A program made the position numbers and the translations under genes. Below the pieces are notes generated by a model. The model did not search any database. It worked only from the letters and a program-made list of their open reading frames with translations, and was not told where the DNA came from. This document shows positions 37,151-46,136 of a stretch of 64,000 nt of DNA, in pieces; positions within the stretch are counted from its first letter, which is position 1; each line of letters opens with the position of its first letter. Source of the DNA: an uncultured Ilumatobacter sp. (GTDB taxonomy: Bacteria > Actinomycetota > Acidimicrobiia > Acidimicrobiales > Ilumatobacteraceae); contig CAJQPY010000004.1 in assembly GCA_905480335.1 (NCBI GenBank), positions 62,001 to 126,000 on the forward strand, read 5' to 3'.

Positions 37151-38024
37151 CCCCGATCACGCCGACGAGTACGAGAGCGCTTGCGGCGTACTCCGCGCGC
37201 GTGTGTCGTTCGCGTAGCCAAATCGCGGAGATGGCGAAGGCCAAGACAAGTTCGACCTGTCCGAGCGTTCGGACACGGGTGGCGGTAGTTAACGTGACCG
37301 CCACCGCCCAGCACGCCGAGCCGGCCGCGCTCAGGACTCCGACCGGGATCGCCGCGCGCCAGTTGGTGAAGATGTCGCGGAGTGAGGACCGGTCGGATGC
37401 GACGAGTTGTGCGCCGTTTACCAGCGTCTGAATGCCGAGCATCACGGTCAGGGTCAACAGCGCTCGGTTCCAGGCGGGGCCGTTGCCGAGCGAATTTGAT
37501 GCTGCGTGAATTCCTGCTGCGGCAACGGCGAACCCCAACCCGGCTGCCAGACCCATCAGTGCCGCCGGGTCGCCAATCATCTTGAGGGCATCGGTGATTT
37601 TGTGGGGCGATGCGAGCCACGCGACACCGGACATGCACACCAGAGCCGCCACCCATCCGAGTGGTTGCATCGCCTCGCCGAGGAAGACCGCTGATATGAC
37701 GGCGACGAGGATCACCTCGGTTTTGACGTAGACCGTTCCAATCGCGAAGTCACGCAGCTGGAACGACTGCAGGAGCGCAATGGTGCCGAGGATCTGGGCG
37801 ATACCGGCTCCGGCGATGATCGGCCAGAAGTGTGTAGGCGGCAGCGGCAGCTCCGACCCGAACACTCCGAACGTGACGAGCGACGCGACGGCTGCGAGCG
37901 GGAACCCGTACGCGTAGCGGACAAAGCCGGCTGGCACCACTGGCAGCATGCGCCGCAGTTCGTGTTGCCGGGCCGTCCGCAGAATCTGGAATGTTGCCGC
38001 CGCAAGAGTGATGAGGATCCACAT
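37134..38024 (-). CDS. EamA/DMT-family transporter
   Basis: A 296-residue drug/metabolite transporter with ten predicted helices arranged as two EamA repeats (first VYVKTEVILVAVISAVFLGEA, second LGQVELVLAFAISAIWLRER, each with the conserved glutamate). Likely an exporter or exchanger of small metabolites; substrate unknown. ATG 38024 keeps the first helix intact. It follows zwf by 48 bases on the same strand and may be the third gene of the gnd-zwf transcript. Confidence 0.87.
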   Translation of the reverse strand: MWILITLAAATFQILRTARQHELRRMLPVVPAGFVRYAYGFPLAAVASLVTFGVFGSELPLPPTHFWPIIAGAGIAQILGTIALLQSFQLRDFAIGTVYVKTEVILVAVISAVFLGEAMQPLGWVAALVCMSGVAWLASPHKITDALKMIGDPAALMGLAAGLGFAVAAAGIHAASNSLGNGPAWNRALLTLTVMLGIQTLVNGAQLVASDRSSLRDIFTNWRAAIPVGVLSAAGSACWAVAVTLTTATRVRTLGQVELVLAFAISAIWLRERHTRAEYAASALVLVGVIGVIALG

Positions 38025-38030
38025 TATATC

Positions 38031-38055
38031 TCAGTATGTGAGAAAAAAATACTGA
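38031..38055. repeat. AT-rich inverted repeat between zwf and the EamA gene
   Basis: TCAGTAT (38031-38037) and ATACTGA (38049-38055) are perfect inverted copies with an 11-base spacer containing seven A residues, seven bases upstream of the EamA start. It could be an operator, or an attenuating hairpin after zwf. The local base composition stands out in this high-GC region. Confidence 0.4.
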
Positions 38056-38072
38056 TGGGTGGGAAGACGATA

Positions 38073-39536
38073 TCAGCGGGCCGGTGACGGGAGATACCAC
38101 GCGTCTTTGTTGTTGACCAGAATTGACGAGGCTTCCGACGGCCCCCACGAGTTGCGGAAGTACGGGAAGATTGGCCCGGGCTCGTCGAGCGCCGGCTGGA
38201 CGACACGCCAGGTCCCCTCCACCACGTCCTGGCGAGCGAACCGACGCAACGACCCGATCAAGGCGTCGCCGAGTAGGCGCTCGTAGGCATCCTGGCGTTC
38301 GCCGAGCGCGGCAGCGAAGTCGACGTCGACGTCGACTTCCTGGCTGTCCAAGTCGGGGCCTGGCGTTTTCGCCTGCAGCGCGAATGTGACGCCATCGTTC
38401 TTGCCGAGTCGGAGTCGGATCAAGTTGCGCTCTGGGGGTGGGCTGCCCGCCCCGTCGAACAACATGCGTGGGGGGCTACGCAATTCCACGACCGCTTCGG
38501 TCGCCGACTCCGCCAGGCCCTTGCCGACTCGCACGTACCATGGCACCCCAGCCCATCGCCAAGAATCGATCTCAAGCCTCGCAGCGGCGAAGGTCTCGAC
38601 CTCGGAATTCTCAGGCACACCCTTCTCGTCTCGGTAACCGACGTACTGCCCGCGAACGAGCGAGCCCGCGTCGATGGGGCGCATGGCGTTAATAACCTTC
38701 GCCTTTTCGTCTTGGAGGAAGCCTGGGTCGGGGCCGGCTGGCGGTTCCATCGCAAGAAGAGCGACGACTTGTAGCAGGTGATTTTGTAGCACATCGCGGA
38801 TCGCTCCGACTCCTTCGTAGAAGTTGCCGCGGCCTTCGATGCCGATGCTCTCCGACATCGTCACCTGCACACTGCGCACGTAGTGCCGGTTCCAAACCGG
38901 CTCGATCATGGTGTTCGCGAATCTGAAGACGAGGAGGTCCTCGACAGCTTCTTTGCCGAGGTAGTGATCGATTCGGAAGATGTGGTCCTCAGGGAAGACG
39001 GCATGCAACGTCTTGTTCAGCTCGATCGCAGAAGCGAGGTCGCGGCCGAACGGCTTCTCAACGACGATGCGCCCGCGCGTGTTCAAGCCAACGGATGCCA
39101 GCTTCTTCGCGACCATCGGGAACATTGACGGCGGGATCGCCATGTAGAACACCGCTGTGGTTGAACCACATCGGTCGAGGGCGTCGCGCAGGCAGGTCCA
39201 GGTCGCTTCGTCGGCGTAGTTGCCCTGAATCAGGTCGAGTCGCGCCTCAAGCGAGTCCACGACCGTCGCATCTGCGCCATCGACATGGGTGTTGATTGAG
39301 TCGCGAGCGTGCATCCGGAAGTCCTCGTCGGTCCATGTGCTGCGGGCAACGCCGATCACCGGGACGCGAAGCGTGCCGTGACGTTCGAGGGCGTAAAGGG
39401 ACGGGAACAGCTTCCGCTTCGCAAGATCGCCTGTGGCGCCGAACAGCACGAGTGCGTCGGCCTCAGGTTGGTGGGCGTGCATCTGGGTTGTGCCGAGGTA
39501 CGCGCCTGGGCGCTGCTCGTCAAAGTTGCCCGTCAT
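38073..39536 (-). CDS. zwf: Glucose-6-phosphate 1-dehydrogenase (Zwf)
   Basis: First enzyme of the oxidative pentose phosphate pathway. The 487-residue product has the coenzyme loop LFGATGDLAKRKLFP at 32-46, EKPFGRDL, the signature RIDHYLGKE at 188-196 with the catalytic histidine, and ESIGIEGRGNFYE. Its ATG 39536 overlaps the gnd TGA (ATGA), proving the gene order gnd-zwf within one transcript. Met19 (MHAHQPEADALVLFG) is a possible internal start but would break the overlap. Confidence 0.96.
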   Translation of the reverse strand: MTGNFDEQRPGAYLGTTQMHAHQPEADALVLFGATGDLAKRKLFPSLYALERHGTLRVPVIGVARSTWTDEDFRMHARDSINTHVDGADATVVDSLEARLDLIQGNYADEATWTCLRDALDRCGSTTAVFYMAIPPSMFPMVAKKLASVGLNTRGRIVVEKPFGRDLASAIELNKTLHAVFPEDHIFRIDHYLGKEAVEDLLVFRFANTMIEPVWNRHYVRSVQVTMSESIGIEGRGNFYEGVGAIRDVLQNHLLQVVALLAMEPPAGPDPGFLQDEKAKVINAMRPIDAGSLVRGQYVGYRDEKGVPENSEVETFAAARLEIDSWRWAGVPWYVRVGKGLAESATEAVVELRSPPRMLFDGAGSPPPERNLIRLRLGKNDGVTFALQAKTPGPDLDSQEVDVDVDFAAALGERQDAYERLLGDALIGSLRRFARQDVVEGTWRVVQPALDEPGPIFPYFRNSWGPSEASSILVNNKDAWYLPSPAR

Positions 39537-40555
39537 CGTGACGACTCCGTGCGCTCCGTGTGCCCGCCGAACCCGGCTCGCATTGCGGAGAGGGCCTTGT
39601 TCGCCACGTCATTGCGGCCCCGGGATACGAACCGCTGGTACAGAGCGGCCGACAGGACCGGTACTGGAACCCCCTCGTCGATCGCTGCGTTGATCGTCCA
39701 CCGTCCCTCGCCGGAGTCGCTCACATGTCCGCTGTACCGGCTCAGGTCAGGATCATCGTAGAGCGCCTCGGCGGTGAGGTCGAGCAGCCATGAAGTGATG
39801 ACCGAACCACGCCGCCAGACCTCGGCCACCTTCGGGAGGTCGAGGTCGAACTGATAGTACCCCGCTGTGTCGAGGGGCGCGGTTTCCGCGTCATTGTCAT
39901 GGGTCTCGCTTCCTATGTTGGCCTTTGCCAGGACGTTGAGTCCCTCGCCGATAGCCGCCATCAGCCCGTACTCGATCCCGTTGTGCACCATCTTCACGAA
40001 GTGACCGGCGCCGGTCGGTCCGCAGTGCAACCACCCCCTCTCCTCTGGGGCGGGCTCGCCTGTTCGTCCTGGAGTGCGTTCTGCAGCATCGACGCCGGGT
40101 GCGAGTGTGTCGAAGATTGGTTGCAGTCGACCGATAGCGGTGTCCCCGCCGCCGATCATCAAGCTGTAGCCGCGTTCGAGCCCGGCGACTCCGCCGCTGG
40201 TTCCGACGTCGACGTAGTGGATCCCTTTCGGGGTGAGCTCTTTTGCCCGGTCGACGTCGAGGCGGTACCACGAGTTGCCGCCGTCGATCACGGTGTCGTC
40301 CGTGTCGAGCAGGGGAACGAGAACGTCGAGCATTTCGGATACGAACGCTGCGGGGATCATCACCCAAATCGACCGGGGTGTGTCGAGTGTCGCGACGAAT
40401 TCCTCGAGCGTGGTCGTGCCGGCGAATCCTTCCTCAGCCAGAGCGGTGACGGCATCGGCGTTCACGTCGTAGACGACACAATCGTGGCCGCCGTGCTTGA
40501 GCCGTCGCGCCATGTTGGCGCCCATGCGCCCGAGTCCGATCATTCCGAGTTGCAT
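39533..40555 (-). CDS. gnd: 6-phosphogluconate dehydrogenase, decarboxylating, short NAD-type
   Basis: Oxidises 6-phosphogluconate to ribulose-5-phosphate and CO2. At 340 residues it is the short GndA-like form, lacking the C-terminal tail of E. coli Gnd. It has GLGRMGANMARRL at 7-19, DGGNSWYRLD, VGTSGGVAGLERGYSLMIGG and HFVKMVHNGIEYGLM with the catalytic lysine. The second strand ends in Asp30 (VVYDVNAD), which favours NAD; NADP forms have N-R-T here. ATG 40555 (MQLGMIGLGRMG) is the family start. Confidence 0.94.
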   Translation of the reverse strand: MQLGMIGLGRMGANMARRLKHGGHDCVVYDVNADAVTALAEEGFAGTTTLEEFVATLDTPRSIWVMIPAAFVSEMLDVLVPLLDTDDTVIDGGNSWYRLDVDRAKELTPKGIHYVDVGTSGGVAGLERGYSLMIGGGDTAIGRLQPIFDTLAPGVDAAERTPGRTGEPAPEERGWLHCGPTGAGHFVKMVHNGIEYGLMAAIGEGLNVLAKANIGSETHDNDAETAPLDTAGYYQFDLDLPKVAEVWRRGSVITSWLLDLTAEALYDDPDLSRYSGHVSDSGEGRWTINAAIDEGVPVPVLSAALYQRFVSRGRNDVANKALSAMRAGFGGHTERTESSR

Positions 40556-40764
40556 TACGACAGCCTGCCATGCCGTCATCAGAAGCGTGCCGCCGCCGAC
40601 TGGGCATGTCCGTGAGTTCGTGCCGGCGTGCACGTGCAGCGACATCGACGGTGTGTGCGTCGTCTTATTCGCGGACATCGGAAAATGAGCTGCCCGTCGC
40701 TGGTGCACGGCGACCCAACGACGCAGCACGGATGCCCCGCTCTTCTTCTGCTGCTTGATGCCCG

Positions 40765-41247
40765 TCAGAGGGTCCCTGGAGCAACCGACGGAAAACGATC
40801 GACGTCGCGTCCGAGCGTCAGGCGCACCACCTTGTGCGGAAGCCCGGTGTCGGGGGTCTCGAACTCGGCGCCGACAACGGTGAAACCGGCGCGTTCGTAG
40901 AAGCTGATGGCCGTCACCCGGGCATTCGCCCACACGACGGTGCTCCCGCTGGATCGGCACCGCTCGATGCCCGCGGTGAGCAGTCTTGACCCGAGGCCAC
41001 CGCCGATGAGTGCGGGGTCGGTGGCCATCCCGCGGATCTGGGTCGCCGAAGGCCCGCTGAGCCATGTCGAGACGGCGACTATGGATCCTGAACCATCCCG
41101 GATCCCAAGATGGAACGTGCCAGGATCATTGTCGCCGTCCCATTGGAGGTGTGCGGCGGCCTGGTTGTTGCGCAGGACGCGCTGCCGCAAGGCATAGGTC
41201 TCTGCGGCAGTGATCTCAACCGGGTCACTTGGACCGATCGGCGTCAT
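40765..41247 (-). CDS. GNAT-family N-acetyltransferase
   Basis: A 160-residue GNAT protein. The acetyl-CoA loop is RGMATDPALIGGGLGSRLL, and the C-terminal strand pair ISFYERAGFTVVGAEFET is typical. Its ATG overlaps the thiQ stop (ATGA), so it belongs to the riboswitch-controlled thiamine operon. An acceptor cannot be named; a thiamine-precursor or unrelated acceptor are both possible. Confidence 0.85.
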   Translation of the reverse strand: MTPIGPSDPVEITAAETYALRQRVLRNNQAAAHLQWDGDNDPGTFHLGIRDGSGSIVAVSTWLSGPSATQIRGMATDPALIGGGLGSRLLTAGIERCRSSGSTVVWANARVTAISFYERAGFTVVGAEFETPDTGLPHKVVRLTLGRDVDRFPSVAPGTL

Positions 41248-41894
41248 CGAGCGTTCTGGATTTCGTCGAGACGCACGGTGCGGTCAGCGATCGCTGCAGC
41301 TTCGTCGACGTCATGGGTTACAAGGAGCGCAGTTGCGCCCGTGGCGCGGAGGAGGTCGGTGAGTTCGTCAACGAGTTTGTTGTGGAGCTTGAGGTCGAGC
41401 CCGGTCAGCGGTTCGTCGAGCAGCACCAGACGCGGTTCGTTTACCAGTGTGCGGGCCAGTGCCACCCGCTTCGCCTCGCCGCCGGACAGCTCGGTGACCT
41501 TGCGCGAGCCCATCCCGTCGAGTCCCACCCGGGCCAACCAGTCTCCTGCTTGCCTTTGGCGCTCGGTGCGGCCAACTCTTGCCATCTTCAGGCCGAACGC
41601 AACGTTGTCCAGCGTTGATCGGTGTGGAAAGAGCTGGTTGTCCTGAAACACCATCCCGATCCCTCGCCGGTGGGTCGGTGTGCGCGTGACGTCCACGCCG
41701 TCGATGCGGACGATTCCCGAGTCGGGAGCGATGATGCCGGCGACAACTCGGAGCAGCGTGCTCTTACCGCCGCCGGATGGCCCGAGTAGCGCTACCACTT
41801 CGCCGGTGGTCACGGAGAGGCTCACGTGATCCAGCACAGTGGTCCCGTCGAACGACACCGAGATTCCCGACAGCTCGACGTCAGCGCCGCGCAT
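41244..41894 (-). CDS. thiQ: Thiamine ABC transporter ATPase (ThiQ-like)
   Basis: A 216-residue ABC ATPase of the spermidine/Fe3+/thiamine importer class: Walker A GPSGGGKST, Q-loop MVFQDNQLFPHRS, signature LSGGEAKRVALARTL, Walker B LVLLDEPLTGLD, switch VTHDVDEA. It lacks the C-terminal regulatory domain of PotA/MalK, as ThiQ does. ATG 41894 (MRGADVELSG) overlaps the thiP 3' end by 14 bases; an earlier frame start at 41951 lies further inside thiP. Assignment to thiamine rests on the TPP riboswitch and TPK upstream. Confidence 0.87.
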   Translation of the reverse strand: MRGADVELSGISVSFDGTTVLDHVSLSVTTGEVVALLGPSGGGKSTLLRVVAGIIAPDSGIVRIDGVDVTRTPTHRRGIGMVFQDNQLFPHRSTLDNVAFGLKMARVGRTERQRQAGDWLARVGLDGMGSRKVTELSGGEAKRVALARTLVNEPRLVLLDEPLTGLDLKLHNKLVDELTDLLRATGATALLVTHDVDEAAAIADRTVRLDEIQNAR

Positions 41895-43524
41895 CGGCGT
41901 GCCTCTCGTCGAGCGTCCCGCTCCGAGCCTTTGAGTGTCCGGCAAGGTCACCGGTTCGGTCGATCACGATCACCAGTGTGACCGTGGCAGCTGCGAGGAT
42001 CGTTGCGAGCGCATACCCCTTCGCCTGCAGCAGCGACCCGGTGCGAGCGAGGAGCTGCTCAATGGCGATCGGGAGGGTCTCGCCGCCACTACGGGACAGG
42101 AAGCTGGTCGCTCCGAATTCTCCGAGCGAAATCGCCGCGGCGAAGGCTGCGCCGACAGCGAGAGGGCGCCATAGGTGCGGCACGACTACTTCGCGCCATG
42201 CCCGCGTCGGTGCTGCGCCCAGCGTGGCGGCGGCAAGTGATAGCTGGGGGTCGACCGAGCGGAGGACACCGAGTGTCGAGCGGACGACGAAGGGCACAGC
42301 AACCAGTGCGTGCCCAGCCGGTACAATCCACCATTCCGAGCGCCAGTCGTACGGTGCGGTGTCGAATGTGATCAGCATGCCGAAGCCGATGGTCACCGCC
42401 GAGGTCCCGATCGGGAGGAGTAGCCCGGCGTCGAGGGCGCGTCCCGCTCGCCGTGCCGCGGCGATACCGAGGCTGGCCAGTGCGCCGACGCCAGTCGCAA
42501 ATAGGGTGGCCCACGCGGTGGTCTGGAGTGAGTTTGCGAGTGCGTCGAGCGGGTTGAGGCCGAGCGTGATCCCGGGCCGGATTTCTGTCGATCCGAGGTC
42601 GGTCCACGCCGTGACGGACCACCCTGAAGGCGTCGACAGCGACTTGATGACGAGGGCCGTTAGCGGAGCGATGGCGACCAGAGCGGTCGAGCCGGTGATG
42701 ATGCTGACGACGGTCTTGTCCCGCCGAGTGCGTGGTTTCTGTGGGCGGGCGAGTGGCCGCAGTTCGAGTGCTCGTGAGTGTCGGCGTGCTAGCCGTGCCG
42801 ACCAGATGGCAAGGAATCCGAGGATGATCAGTTGCAACAGAGCGAGCACAGCCGCTTGGTCGACTTGGCCGAGCTGCGTTGCACGCCTCCACACCTCGAC
42901 CTCGATCGTGCGGGTGCCGGGGGCACCGAGGACCCGGATTACGCCGAACGACGTGAACGTGAACAGGAAGATGATCGCAGCTGCCGCCGCGACGGCGGGG
43001 CGGATTAGCGGGAGAGTGATCTCGCGAAAGACCACGAGTGGTGCGGCACCAAGTGTCGCGGCAGCATCTTCCATGTCAGCGGGGAGGTGCTCCCAGACCG
43101 TGCCGACTGCGCGGACCGTGACGGCAAGGTTAAACACGACATGTGCGCCGAGTACCGCCCACACCGTTCGGTCGAGGGTGTCGGGCAGGAGTGCAAGGAT
43201 CGCCGCGCCCATCACGACAGTGGGCAGGACGAACAAGGCGGTGAGCAGGCCCAGGAGAATCCGGCGACCTGCGAAGTCGAACCGCGCGATCACCCATGCC
43301 GGAACGAGACCGACAATGACTGTCAGCAACGTCGACACCACTGCCTGCCAAGTGGTGAACCAGACGATCGACCAGGTCCGCGAGCGGCCGAGTACCGAAC
43401 GAATGGATTCCTTGTCGACGGCCTCGATGACGAGGGTTGCGAACGGCCAGGCGTAGAGGATGGCAAGTCCTGCGACTGGAACGATGACCAGCGCACCGAC
43501 GAGGCCCCCCGGAAGCCGATTCAT
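41881..43524 (-). CDS. thiP: Thiamine ABC transporter permease (ThiP-like, fused two-permease)
   Basis: A 547-residue fused permease with about 12 helices and two EAA coupling loops, EDAAATLGAAPLVVFREITL in the first half and SLAAATLGAAPTRAWREVVV in the second. This duplicated layout is the ThiP/FbpB arrangement. ATG 43524 or the adjacent GTG 43527 start it. It follows thiB by 15-18 bases and overlaps thiQ. FbpB-type iron uptake is the alternative reading, but the upstream riboswitch argues for thiamine compounds. Confidence 0.9.
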   Translation of the reverse strand: MNRLPGGLVGALVIVPVAGLAILYAWPFATLVIEAVDKESIRSVLGRSRTWSIVWFTTWQAVVSTLLTVIVGLVPAWVIARFDFAGRRILLGLLTALFVLPTVVMGAAILALLPDTLDRTVWAVLGAHVVFNLAVTVRAVGTVWEHLPADMEDAAATLGAAPLVVFREITLPLIRPAVAAAAAIIFLFTFTSFGVIRVLGAPGTRTIEVEVWRRATQLGQVDQAAVLALLQLIILGFLAIWSARLARRHSRALELRPLARPQKPRTRRDKTVVSIITGSTALVAIAPLTALVIKSLSTPSGWSVTAWTDLGSTEIRPGITLGLNPLDALANSLQTTAWATLFATGVGALASLGIAAARRAGRALDAGLLLPIGTSAVTIGFGMLITFDTAPYDWRSEWWIVPAGHALVAVPFVVRSTLGVLRSVDPQLSLAAATLGAAPTRAWREVVVPHLWRPLAVGAAFAAAISLGEFGATSFLSRSGGETLPIAIEQLLARTGSLLQAKGYALATILAAATVTLVIVIDRTGDLAGHSKARSGTLDERHADARR

Positions 43525-43542
43525 CACCTCAGCCGTCGCCGC

Positions 43543-44619
43543 TCAGCCGATGACGAGGTCGGTCCACTCGTCGATCCAGGTCTCGCGGTTGGCGTCGATG
43601 GCTGAGGGGTCGAGCTCGCGACTGGTCTCAGGGATCACCGCGTACTCCTGGAACACCGGGTCGAGTTCGACGTCGGCATTGGCCGGGAAGACGAACACGT
43701 CGAGGGGGAGTGCAGCCTGGAAATCAGATGTGAGTAGGAAATCGACGAGCTGGCGGGCCGCATCGGGTTGGTCGGTGCCGGCGAGTACTCCAGCGAATTC
43801 GACCTGGCGGTAGCAGGTCGATTCAATGACGCCAGTCGGTGCTACTTCGAGTTCGGTCTCGGCGAAGAGCACCTCGAAGGGTGGACTTGAGCCGTAGCTG
43901 ACGACGAGCGGTCGGTCGCCGCCCGCGTAGCTGAACTGCCCGTAGTACGCCGAAGTCCATCCGTCGACGACCTGCACGCCGTTGTCGACGAGATTCGACC
44001 AGTACGCCTGCCAGCCGTCAGTGCCGAATTCATCGATCGTTGCGAGTAGGAATGCGAGCCCGGGCGATGAGGACGCCGGATTCTGAACGACGAGTAGTTC
44101 CCGGTACATGGGATCGGTGAGGTCGTCCAATGTTGTCGGCGGCTTGAGGTCGAGGGCTTCGAGCGCGCCAACGTCGTAGTTGACGCACACGTCACCGAGA
44201 TCGACGGGGGTTGCTTCGCCGTTCGGCACGAGGTTCGTGAGCGAGGCTGGAACGGCGTCGAGGCCGTCGGCGGTGTACGGCTCGAAGATTTTCGACTGGA
44301 TCGCCCGCGAGAGGAACGTGCTGTCAATGCCCCACATCACATCCCCTTCTGGATTTCCAGCGGTGAGTTCTGCTTTGGAGAGCATCGTGCCGGTGTCGCC
44401 TGCGATGAGGATCTCGACCTCGATCCCGGTCCGGTCGGCGAAGTCAGAGAGCAGTTCGTTAACGCTTGTTCCCTCTGACGGAAACGACTCGTAGGCGACA
44501 AGCGTGATCGGTTCGCTCATTCTCGTATGGGTGGTCTCGGTGCGTTTGGTGGAGTCACCGCATGCGGTAATGGCCAAAGTGATGGCTGCGGCAGTTGCGG
44601 TGATGCGGGGTGTTGGCAC
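43543..44619 (-). CDS. thiB: Thiamine ABC transporter substrate-binding lipoprotein (ThiB-like)
   Basis: A 358-residue extracytoplasmic binding protein with a lipoprotein signal ending ITLAITAC (Cys20), then a type II binding fold: TLVAYESFPSEG, GTMLSKAELTAGNPEGDVMWGIDS, GDVCVNYDVGALEAL, GWTSAYYGQFSYAGGDRPLVVSYG. The last segments match ThiB. GTG 44619 is chosen because AAGGA lies just upstream and it gives a proper signal peptide. It follows the TPK stop by one base. Confidence 0.9.
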   Translation of the reverse strand: MPTPRITATAAAITLAITACGDSTKRTETTHTRMSEPITLVAYESFPSEGTSVNELLSDFADRTGIEVEILIAGDTGTMLSKAELTAGNPEGDVMWGIDSTFLSRAIQSKIFEPYTADGLDAVPASLTNLVPNGEATPVDLGDVCVNYDVGALEALDLKPPTTLDDLTDPMYRELLVVQNPASSSPGLAFLLATIDEFGTDGWQAYWSNLVDNGVQVVDGWTSAYYGQFSYAGGDRPLVVSYGSSPPFEVLFAETELEVAPTGVIESTCYRQVEFAGVLAGTDQPDAARQLVDFLLTSDFQAALPLDVFVFPANADVELDPVFQEYAVIPETSRELDPSAIDANRETWIDEWTDLVIG

Positions 44620-44620
44620 G

Positions 44621-45292
44621 TCAGTTCCTTTCGATCGGAGGGTCGGTCTGCGGAACGTTGAAGATGGTGAGCACGCCGGACGACACGGTGATCGGCACAA
44701 CGCCGTCAGCGTCGGTAACCTCGTAGCTCACGCCGTGGCCAACTACGGGCTCGAGGCGGTGTTTGTCGAGCGGCCAGCGCACGCCGGAGATGCCCACGCC
44801 GTTGCACTTCGGTCCGATCGCGAGTAGCGACAGTGTCGATGTCGGCTCGAGGAGAAGTTCGCGCCGTCCGGGCCCATGGATGACGTCGAGGTGCTGCCCG
44901 TTCCACCAGCAGTCCAGGATCGGGACACCGGTCAGGTGACGGGCAGCGAGCGCACCGATTGCTGCGATCGTGTGGTCGAGTCGGTCGCCGCCGCCGATCA
45001 TCGTCAACCTCTCCGGCCGCATTCCGGCTGCGAACGCCAGAGCGAGTTCGGTGTCAGTCTGCGTCTTGTCAGCGGGATGACGAGCGATCGTTGCGTGCGC
45101 CTCGGCCCAGGCGAGGCCGTCATCGCTGACTGAATCGAGATCGCCGATGAGTCCCGAGGGGCGCAATCCGGCAGACAGTGCTGCGTCGAGTCCGCTGTCG
45201 ACACCGAGCACAATAGACGTGGCGGGTATCGCAGCGACGATGCTGGGGGAGAGCAGTGAGGCTCCGGTGATGATTACGACGTGCTCGTTCAC
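44621..45292 (-). CDS. Thiamine pyrophosphokinase
   Basis: Converts imported thiamine to thiamine pyrophosphate in one step. The 223-residue product shows GDLDS at 50-54, ADKTQTDTELAL at 74-85 and IGGGDRLDHTIAAI, the ATP/Mg and thiamine sites of TPK. The GTG start at 45292 is six bases after AGGAAG, which is itself the 3' end of the TPP aptamer, so ligand binding can mask the ribosome site. First gene of the thiamine salvage operon. Confidence 0.94.
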   Translation of the reverse strand: MNEHVVIITGASLLSPSIVAAIPATSIVLGVDSGLDAALSAGLRPSGLIGDLDSVSDDGLAWAEAHATIARHPADKTQTDTELALAFAAGMRPERLTMIGGGDRLDHTIAAIGALAARHLTGVPILDCWWNGQHLDVIHGPGRRELLLEPTSTLSLLAIGPKCNGVGISGVRWPLDKHRLEPVVGHGVSYEVTDADGVVPITVSSGVLTIFNVPQTDPPIERN

Positions 45293-45298
45293 TTTCGA

Positions 45299-45390
45299 CT
45301 TCCTACGCCGGCATGATCCGGTTCAGGTTCTCGGGTCGGTGACGGCGTGTCACCCTCTCAGCCTGCTGTTCCGCAGACTCCCCGTCGGGT
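45299..45390 (-). promoter_or_regulatory. TPP (THI-box) riboswitch
   Basis: On the minus strand the aptamer reads ACGGGGAGTCTGCG, AGCAGGCTGAGAGGGTGAC and GAACCTGAACCGGATCATG followed by CCGGCGTAGGAAG, the canonical THI-box order (P2-P3 with CTGAGA, P4-P5 with CCTGAACC-GG-ATCATG). It sits immediately downstream of the TauE/SafE stop and immediately before the TPK ribosome site; the terminal AGGAAG is both aptamer and Shine-Dalgarno sequence. Translational control of uptake and pyrophosphorylation by TPP is expected. Confidence 0.95.
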
Positions 45391-45395
45391 TGTTA

Positions 45396-46136
45396 TCAAG
45401 AGCCTACAGTCCTGATCGCGAGCGCGCCAATCGAAGCGATCAGCATCCCGATAACCGCCAGGTCAAAGCCGCGTGCCGACACGCGGTTGCGCAACCATGC
45501 GCCGATCGGAATCGATCCGAGGACGGGGATGCACGCAAGCAACGATGCGCCGACGCGACCGGCTAGTTCGCCCGATCCTGTGAGCACGAGGAACTGAGTC
45601 GTTCCTGACACAAGGAACAGTGACGTTACGGAGAGGATGTGGGCGCCGCGGGGAAGCCGGTAGCTGTGGATCCAGGAGCCGATGATCGGCCCGCTGATCC
45701 CGATCGCTCCCTGAAATGTTCCTGCGACTGCACCGACGGCTGGTGCAAGGCGGCGCGACCGCTCGAGTCCAATCTGGAGGTCCGGCTTCGCGAAGAATGT
45801 GATGACATAACCGGCGATCGCGACGATCAGCAAGATCACTAGTGGCTCTTCCGGCAGCGATACGAATGCAATGGTCCCGAGTGTTGCGCCAGCAACTCCG
45901 GCAACGGCAAGAGTCGGCAGGTCACGAGTTTCGGAACGGTGGCTCCGTTCGCGAAATGCCAGAGCTCCGTTCATCACCAGATTTGGGAATGCGATCGTCA
46001 CGACGGCATCGTCAAGGTCTACGAACAACGCTGCTATCGGTATTGCGATGATCGGGAGCCCCATTCCAGTCACGGCTTTGACGATCGCCCCCACGATCAC
46101 GGCGATCAACACGATCGTCAGCTCGGCTCCGGTCAT
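45396..46136 (-). CDS. TauE/SafE-family sulfite/anion exporter
   Basis: A 246-residue membrane protein with about eight helices and the family repeats GAIVKAVTGMGLPIIAIPI and GAVAGTFQGAIGISGPIIG, the latter the conserved G-x-G-x-G-G-P type motif. Such proteins export sulfite, sulfoacetate or other organosulfonates, or act as general anion carriers. No sulfur genes are adjacent. It ends just before the TPP riboswitch on the same strand; read-through into the thiamine operon is possible. Confidence 0.88.
   Translation of the reverse strand: MTGAELTIVLIAVIVGAIVKAVTGMGLPIIAIPIAALFVDLDDAVVTIAFPNLVMNGALAFRERSHRSETRDLPTLAVAGVAGATLGTIAFVSLPEEPLVILLIVAIAGYVITFFAKPDLQIGLERSRRLAPAVGAVAGTFQGAIGISGPIIGSWIHSYRLPRGAHILSVTSLFLVSGTTQFLVLTGSGELAGRVGASLLACIPVLGSIPIGAWLRNRVSARGFDLAVIGMLIASIGALAIRTVGS

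Noticed and set aside
41777-43456. 559-codon plus-strand open frame
   Set aside because: It is the antisense shadow of thiP, rich in Ala/Arg/Ser/Thr with no domain; thiP has two EAA loops and operon context.
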